Assembly (NCBI GenBank): GCA_030613665.1
Contig: JAUWLN010000064.1
Coordinates: 1 to 9,554, forward strand
Origin: Dehalococcoidia bacterium
GTDB taxonomy: Bacteria > Chloroflexota > Dehalococcoidia > Dehalococcoidales > RBG-16-60-22
Length of the DNA: 9,554 bases
Reading direction: 5' to 3'
The notes below the pieces were generated by a model. The model did no database searches, had not been told where the DNA came from, and worked only from the letters and a program-made list of their open reading frames with translations. Each line of letters opens with the position of its first letter. Within the stretch, counting starts at the first letter, position 1. This document shows, one piece after another, positions 5,305 through 9,554 of this stretch. A program made the position numbers and the translations under genes.

Positions 5305-7488
5305 GTGTCGAGACTGCTTATTATTTCCAATCGTTTGCCCCTGAATGTTGAGCGAAAAGACGGTGAACTTCATTTTCAACCCAGTCTCGGTGGTCTGGCG
5401 ACGGCACTGGGGGCATTCTACAAATCACGACCCAGCCTCTGGATTGGGTGGCCGGGCATAGAACAGGAGAAGCTTGAAAAAGGTGAAGAGAAGGAGATTG
5501 AGGTCAAGCTGGCGGAAGAGCGGTGCTATCCGGTGTTTCTCTCGGAAAAAGATGTGGACGATTTTTACTTCGGGTTCTGCAACCAGACGATATGGCCTCT
5601 CTTTCACTATTTCCCGCACTTCGTGGAATATGACCCCAATTTGTGGCAGGCGTATCAGCGGGTCAATGAGATTTTTGCCGACGCCATCGTTAAAGTGGCC
5701 AAAAAGGATGACATTTTCTGGGTACAGGACTACCATTTTATGCTCCTGCCCAAGCTGATACGGGACCGCCTGCCAAAGGCAACCATCGGCTTTTTCCTCC
5801 ATATACCTTTCCCGTCCTACGAGATCTACCGCCTGCTGCCCTGGCGTCAGGAAATACTGGAAGGGCTGCTCGGTGCCAACCTGGTCGGCTTTCACACCCA
5901 TGATTATGTATGGAATTTCCTGGACAGCAATCGAAACCTGCTGGGCTATGGCGGTTCCATGGGCTGGGTAACGACCCCCGACCACGTGTCCAAGGCGGAC
6001 GTTTTCCCCATCGGCATCGGCTATGAGCACTACTCCAGTATTGCGAAGAGTCCGGAAGTGGATGCGGAGGTAAAAAAATTCAAGGAGAAACTGGGCGACC
6101 GAAAAGTGATTGTTTCGGTGGACCGCCTGGACTACAGCAAAGGTATTCCTAATCGACTTGAAGCGTACGGTCTCTTTCTGGAAAAACACCCTGAATATCG
6201 GGAGAAAGTGGAGTTCATCCTTGTCATAGGTCCCTCTCGTATCAAGGTACAGCGATATGCCGATTTGAAGCAGCAGATAGAAGAGATGGTGGGCACCATA
6301 AACGGCAGGTTTGGCACTATCGGCTGGGTGCCTGTCGAGTATCTGTATAGCCCTATCCCCTATCACGCTCTACTTGGCCTCTACAAGATGGCGGATGTAT
6401 GTCCCATCACCCCGCTGCGTGACGGGATGAACCTCGTGGCGAAGGAATACCTGGCCACCAAGATAGACGGTAAAGGTGTCCTAATCCTCAGTGAGACGAC
6501 CGGTGCTGCCCGTGAACTGGGAGACGCCATCATCGTCAACCCGAATAACATCGAGGAAATCGCGCAGGCTTTTGCCGATGCCCTGGCGATGCCGGAAAAA
6601 GAACAGATTGAGCGCAACCGGGCAATGCAGGAACGCATCAAGCTCTATGATATTAGCCGGTGGGCCAGGGATTTCATTCATAAGCTGTATGAGACGGAAA
6701 AGGTTGAGTTTGGTAATGTGCCGGAGCCGATGCCTGATACGGTGAAGAATGAACTATCCGGTCAGTTCCAGAAGGCACAGAAGCGGCTGTTGCTGCTGGA
6801 CTACGATGGTACGCTGGTGCCTTTCGCTAAAACGCCGGAAGAGGCGAAACCGGATGCAGAGCTGCTGAAGCTGCTGGCCGAGTTGGATAACGATGCCAGG
6901 ACTGAGGTTGTGCTCATCAGTGGACGTGATAAAAACACGCTGGAGCAGTGGTTTGGCAGCCTGAAGATGGCTATGGTGGCGGAGCACGGCGTATGGATGA
7001 AAGCCAAAGGCGGCGACTGGGAGATGATGGCTGGCCTTTCGGATAAATGGAAAGATGAGGTCCACTTTATCCTGAAGCTGGCGGTGGACCGGATTGCAGG
7101 GTCGCTTATTGAGGAAAAGGACTATTCCATGGCATGGCATTACCGTAATGCCGACCCGAGAATAACCGAGCGGCATATCAGGGAGATAGTGAACGACCTT
7201 CTCAATTTGACGGCCAATTCCAATCTGAAAGTGCTGGAGGGAAGCAAGGTGGTTGAGGTGAAAAATGCCAGCCTGAATAAAGGCTCGACCGCGCAACAGT
7301 GGCTTTCCAGGCAGAACTGGGGCTTCGTTCTCGCCATCGGTGATGATGTTACTGACGAAGACCTGTTTCAGGCCCTGCCGGCAAATGCCTGGTCCATCAA
7401 AGTCAGACCCGGCGTTTCAGCGGCCAAATTCAGCCTCGATTCACCGGATGATGTACGTGCCCTGCTGAAGGAGTTAATGGTAAAATAG
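5305..7488 (+). CDS. Bifunctional trehalose-6-phosphate synthase/phosphatase
   Basis: One 727-residue polypeptide carries both steps of the OtsA-OtsB trehalose route: UDP- (or other NDP-) glucose plus glucose-6-phosphate gives trehalose-6-phosphate, which is then dephosphorylated. Residues 1 to about 465 are a GT20 synthase, with the LGGLATAL glycine loop (28-35), WIGWPG (46-51), WVQDYH (139-144), LHIPFPS (165-171), DRLDYSKG (273-280, R274 and K279), and LRDGMNLVAKEY (371-382). After a short linker, residues from about 493 are a HAD phosphatase: motif I LDYDGT with nucleophile D499 and D501, motif II S539 in LISGRD, motif III K659, and motif IV GDDVTDED (679-686). Both active sites look complete. 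The GTG start at 5305 follows GGAGGAG (5294-5300). Stop is TAG. It lies divergent to the glucokinase that supplies its acceptor sugar. Single-chain fusions of this type are known in eukaryotes and some bacteria. Confidence 0.95.
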   Translation: MSRLLIISNRLPLNVERKDGELHFQPSLGGLATALGAFYKSRPSLWIGWPGIEQEKLEKGEEKEIEVKLAEERCYPVFLSEKDVDDFYFGFCNQTIWPLFHYFPHFVEYDPNLWQAYQRVNEIFADAIVKVAKKDDIFWVQDYHFMLLPKLIRDRLPKATIGFFLHIPFPSYEIYRLLPWRQEILEGLLGANLVGFHTHDYVWNFLDSNRNLLGYGGSMGWVTTPDHVSKADVFPIGIGYEHYSSIAKSPEVDAEVKKFKEKLGDRKVIVSVDRLDYSKGIPNRLEAYGLFLEKHPEYREKVEFILVIGPSRIKVQRYADLKQQIEEMVGTINGRFGTIGWVPVEYLYSPIPYHALLGLYKMADVCPITPLRDGMNLVAKEYLATKIDGKGVLILSETTGAARELGDAIIVNPNNIEEIAQAFADALAMPEKEQIERNRAMQERIKLYDISRWARDFIHKLYETEKVEFGNVPEPMPDTVKNELSGQFQKAQKRLLLLDYDGTLVPFAKTPEEAKPDAELLKLLAELDNDARTEVVLISGRDKNTLEQWFGSLKMAMVAEHGVWMKAKGGDWEMMAGLSDKWKDEVHFILKLAVDRIAGSLIEEKDYSMAWHYRNADPRITERHIREIVNDLLNLTANSNLKVLEGSKVVEVKNASLNKGSTAQQWLSRQNWGFVLAIGDDVTDEDLFQALPANAWSIKVRPGVSAAKFSLDSPDDVRALLKELMVK

Positions 7489-7492
7489 CGAT

Positions 7493-8611
7493 ATGAAAAT
7501 AGCTTTGGTTTCTCCCTACGATTTCGCCTACCCCGGGGGTGTTTGTAACCATATCGCCAACCTGGAAGGGCAACTGGCCGGGATGGGGCATGAGGTGAAA
7601 ATCATTGCCCCCGCCTCGAAGGCAATCTCTTCCCTGGGCGAACGTTTAATACCGGTCGGCAAGCCCAGGCCGATTCCGGTCAGCGGCTCCGTTGCCCGGA
7701 TTACCCTGTCACCGTGGCTGTCGTCGCGGGTAAAGACTGTACTGGAACGTGAGAAATTCGAAATCGCCCACCTCCACGAACCCCTGATGCCAATGCTCTG
7801 CACCACCGTGCTGCGCCTTTCCGATACTCCGACTGTGGGCACCTTTCATGCTTCAGGTGGCAGACCCTGGTATAACTTTGGTACGCCTCTGGGCAAACTG
7901 ATTTTAGAGAAGTGGTTCCGTAAACTGGACTATAAAATCGCCGTCTCCACACCAGCTATGGAATTCGTAAACAAATACTTCCCCGACGAATACGACATCA
8001 TACCCAACGGGGTCGACACGGACCATTTCCGACCCGATGTCGAGCCGTTTGAGGAGTATCTCGACGGGAAGCTGAATATAATGTTTGTCGGGCGCCTGGA
8101 GAAACGTAAGGGCCTCGATTACCTGCTTGAGGCCTACCGGCAGGTCAAACGTGTCATCCCCGAATCGCGACTCATCGTCGTTGGACCGGGTATACGGCTC
8201 AGAAAAAAGTACGAAAAACGGGTGGCTAGAGCCGGCATAGAAGACGTCATTTTTAGTGGCTTCGCCACTTATGATGACCTGCCCAGATATTATAAGACCG
8301 CAGATATCATCTGCTGCCCGGCCACTGGCTGGGAGAGCTTTGGCATCGTCCTGATTGAAGCGATGGCGGTGGGCACATCAGTAGTTGCTTCGGATATATC
8401 AGGGTACGCCAGCGTGCTGACCCACGATGCTGAAGGGCTGCTTGTGCCGCCGAAGAATGCTTCCAAGCTGGCTGAAGCGCTACTGTCCCTGGCCGATGAT
8501 AAAGCCAGGCGACAGCAAATGGGCCAGAAGGGAATCGTCACCGCCCGGCAATACAGCTGGGAAAGCGTGGCAAAGCGAGTCCTGGACTGTTATCACAAAA
8601 CACTTGGCTAG
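7493..8611 (+). CDS. GT4-family glycosyltransferase, PimA-like
   Basis: This 372-residue GT-B glycosyltransferase resembles the mycobacterial phosphatidylinositol alpha-mannosyltransferase PimA. Shared landmarks are PGGV (14-17), APAS (39-42), GSVAR (65-69), HLHEP (93-97), TFHAS (117-121, with H119), IPNGVD (170-175), and the donor-binding GRLEKRKG (200-207, R201 and K206). The EX7E motif is ESFGIVLIEA (E281, E289), followed by AVGTSVVASD. No signal peptide or transmembrane helix is visible; PimA itself is a peripheral cytoplasmic membrane enzyme. It starts 4 nt after the trehalose gene stop. A TAA at 7481-7483 blocks any upstream start. The nearest AAGGAG (7468-7473) is 19 nt away, too far to act directly, so translation is probably coupled to the upstream gene. 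The acceptor could be phosphatidylinositol, another glycolipid or a trehalose-related sugar. Family is certain, substrate is not. Stop is TAG. Confidence 0.88.
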   Translation: MKIALVSPYDFAYPGGVCNHIANLEGQLAGMGHEVKIIAPASKAISSLGERLIPVGKPRPIPVSGSVARITLSPWLSSRVKTVLEREKFEIAHLHEPLMPMLCTTVLRLSDTPTVGTFHASGGRPWYNFGTPLGKLILEKWFRKLDYKIAVSTPAMEFVNKYFPDEYDIIPNGVDTDHFRPDVEPFEEYLDGKLNIMFVGRLEKRKGLDYLLEAYRQVKRVIPESRLIVVGPGIRLRKKYEKRVARAGIEDVIFSGFATYDDLPRYYKTADIICCPATGWESFGIVLIEAMAVGTSVVASDISGYASVLTHDAEGLLVPPKNASKLAEALLSLADDKARRQQMGQKGIVTARQYSWESVAKRVLDCYHKTLG

Positions 8612-8709
8612 TACCCTGGAATAACACCCCAGCCTTTCCTTTCCCATTATCCCGGCGAGTGGCAATTCAGAAGTGGCTTTCGCGTTGTCAGGGAGCAAAT
8701 GGAAAAACA

Positions 8710-8740
8710 AAACGGGCTCCACCTGCTATGAAGCCCGTTT
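8710..8740. terminator. Bidirectional intrinsic terminator
   Basis: AAACGGGCT (8710-8718) and AGCCCGTTT (8732-8740) form a perfect 9-bp stem around a 13-nt loop. Read on the minus strand the stem runs into TTTTGTTTTTCC, a strong U tract, about 18 nt after the stop of the glutamate-synthase-like gene. On the plus strand it ends GTTTCTATCT, a weaker tract serving the glycosyltransferase transcript. The rest of the 146-bp gap (8612-8757) holds nothing else I can support. Confidence 0.85.
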
Positions 8741-8757
8741 CTATCTAAAACTTTATC

Positions 8758-9554
8758 CTAGCCGAGGATTTTCATTGCCTCTTCGCGGTAAGCTTCCATC
8801 AGATACGGGATTCCGGTCACTCTGGCGCATTCCTCGGTAAGAGACATGAGTTCGTTGCGGGTGATTGCCGGCAGGCTGAAGCATCTTGCCCCGGCCATTA
8901 ACTGCTGCAGGCCAACCCGTAATTTCTCACAGTAACTGTACATGCCCACCGCCCCCAGTGGTATATTCTTCATTTCTTTGGCACCAACGATGTCCATCAC
9001 ATCTTCGTAATTGACGAAGATTTCCTCCGGCGTGGAGCCAAACTGGCTTACAGTGTTGGGTAATTTGCCTTCTTTAAGCCAGTGGGCGATGTTCTTACCG
9101 ACCATGCCCGGTATCATCATTGCCCGCCCGATGCATATTGCTTTCACAAACGGTGAACCGAGAGCAAGCGCCTTGAAGATACCATCCTCGCTGCTGAAGC
9201 CGCCGGCGAAAGCAAGGTCGGGCACGCGCTGCCCCTTGTCAGCCAGTTTCTGACAGAAATCATAAGCGGCGGCATGAAGGTACAGACTTGGGATTCCCCA
9301 TTCCTCCATCATACGCCAGGGGCTCATGCCCGTACCGCCTGATGAACCGTCAATGGTAAGCAGGTCAATCTTCGCGTTAGCACCCCATTTTATGGCCATG
9401 GCCAGCTCTCGCAGGCTGTAGGCGCCGGTCTTCAGCGTGATGCGCTTGAAACCCAGTTTCCTCAGGCGCTCTACTTCAGCGTAAAAACCTTCTTCGTCAA
9501 TAAAACCAAGGCGGCTGTGGCGCTAAAATTCCTTGATGGCGCCTTTCTTGAAAG
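8758..9554 (-). CDS. FMN-binding glutamate-synthase-like protein, C-terminal part, interrupted by an in-frame TAG
   Basis: The frame shows the C-terminal half of the FMN-binding barrel of the glutamate synthase large-subunit family, in the stand-alone form that lacks the amidotransferase and C-terminal domains. Reading inward from the window edge it gives GAIKEF, a TAG (9525-9523), then RHSRLGFIDEEGFYAEVE and LKTGAYSLRELAMAIKWGAN. The first ATG after the stop is 9399, which leaves 213 residues to TAG 8760-8758. Barrel landmarks are LTIDGSSGGTGMSPWRMM (the loop that binds flavin phosphate) and AFAGGFSSEDG followed by CIGRAMM. I see no cysteine cluster for the 3Fe-4S centre of true GltB. Conserved sequence continues upstream of ATG 9399 without a ribosome binding site there, so 9399 is unlikely to be the native start. 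Members may act in glutamate synthesis or as other flavin oxidoreductases; the role here is unknown. Confidence 0.75.
9523..9525 (-). other. In-frame amber codon inside the glutamate-synthase-like gene
   Basis: The TAG lies exactly 42 codons upstream of ATG 9399 in the same frame. Sequence that fits the family stands on both sides (GAIKEF before, RHSRLGFIDEE after), so this is a point change and not a frameshift. Five of the eight genes here end in TAG, which speaks against amber being read as an amino acid in this organism. A nonsense mutation or a base error is more likely. Confidence 0.7.

Noticed and set aside
5425..6366. Long minus-strand frame opposite the trehalose gene (313 codons)
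   Set aside because: It lies entirely within a gene with full domain and motif support on the plus strand and shows no recognisable family or ribosome binding site.
8480..8722. Minus-strand frame of 80 codons across the end of the glycosyltransferase gene and the following gap
   Set aside because: It overlaps the glycosyltransferase 3' end and enters the terminator, with no ribosome binding site or family resemblance.
9523..9525. TAG as a pyrrolysine codon
   Set aside because: TAG ends five of the eight genes in this window, and the protein is not a known pyrrolysine-containing type, so read-through as an amino acid is improbable.

Overview
This is a bacterial chromosomal segment of ordinary housekeeping character. 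Strong GGAGG-type ribosome binding sites, a tRNA-Gly with encoded CCA, a 2,3-BPG-dependent phosphoglycerate mutase and tight gene packing all point to Bacteria. The mix of a cysteine-rich DUF3795 protein, a fused trehalose-phosphate synthase/phosphatase, a PimA-like glycosyltransferase and a stand-alone FMN-binding glutamate-synthase-like protein suggests a Chloroflexota (Dehalococcoidia-like) genome. That placement is inference from gene content, not from a marker gene. TAG is the commonest stop codon here (five of eight genes).

Region 1 (1-725): the left edge holds the end of an unidentified reading frame, then the first ~26 codons of a short-chain dehydrogenase. These run straight into the ribosome binding site and start of a DUF3795 gene, so the dehydrogenase looks like a deletion remnant. 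A tRNA-Gly(TCC) gene follows on the minus strand. Its promoter shares a perfect 15-bp palindrome with a consensus -10 box facing the next gene.

Region 2 (726-2653, plus strand): a mandelate racemase/muconate lactonizing-type member of the enolase superfamily with a complete set of metal ligands but unknown substrate, then phosphoglycerate mutase (gpmA) with its own predicted promoter.

Region 3 (2678-5101, minus strand): a ROK-family glucokinase followed with no gap by pyruvate kinase. gpmA and pyk converge, and their last codons form the two arms of a hairpin that probably terminates both transcripts.

Region 4 (5305-8611, plus strand): a bifunctional trehalose-6-phosphate synthase/phosphatase and, 4 nt later, a PimA-like GT4 glycosyltransferase, divergently transcribed from the glucokinase operon across a 203-bp AT-rich intergenic region. 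Glucokinase supplies the glucose-6-phosphate that either goes down glycolysis (gpmA, pyk) or is captured as trehalose, so the block reads as a carbon-partitioning neighbourhood.

Region 5 (8612-9554): a strong bidirectional terminator, then the C-terminal part of a glutamate-synthase-like FMN protein on the minus strand. Its reading frame is interrupted by an in-frame TAG near the window edge.

I see no defence system, CRISPR array, insertion sequence or other undescribed system. The points most worth a second look are the amber interruption, the truncated dehydrogenase, the palindromic divergent promoter and the potassium-site variant in pyruvate kinase.
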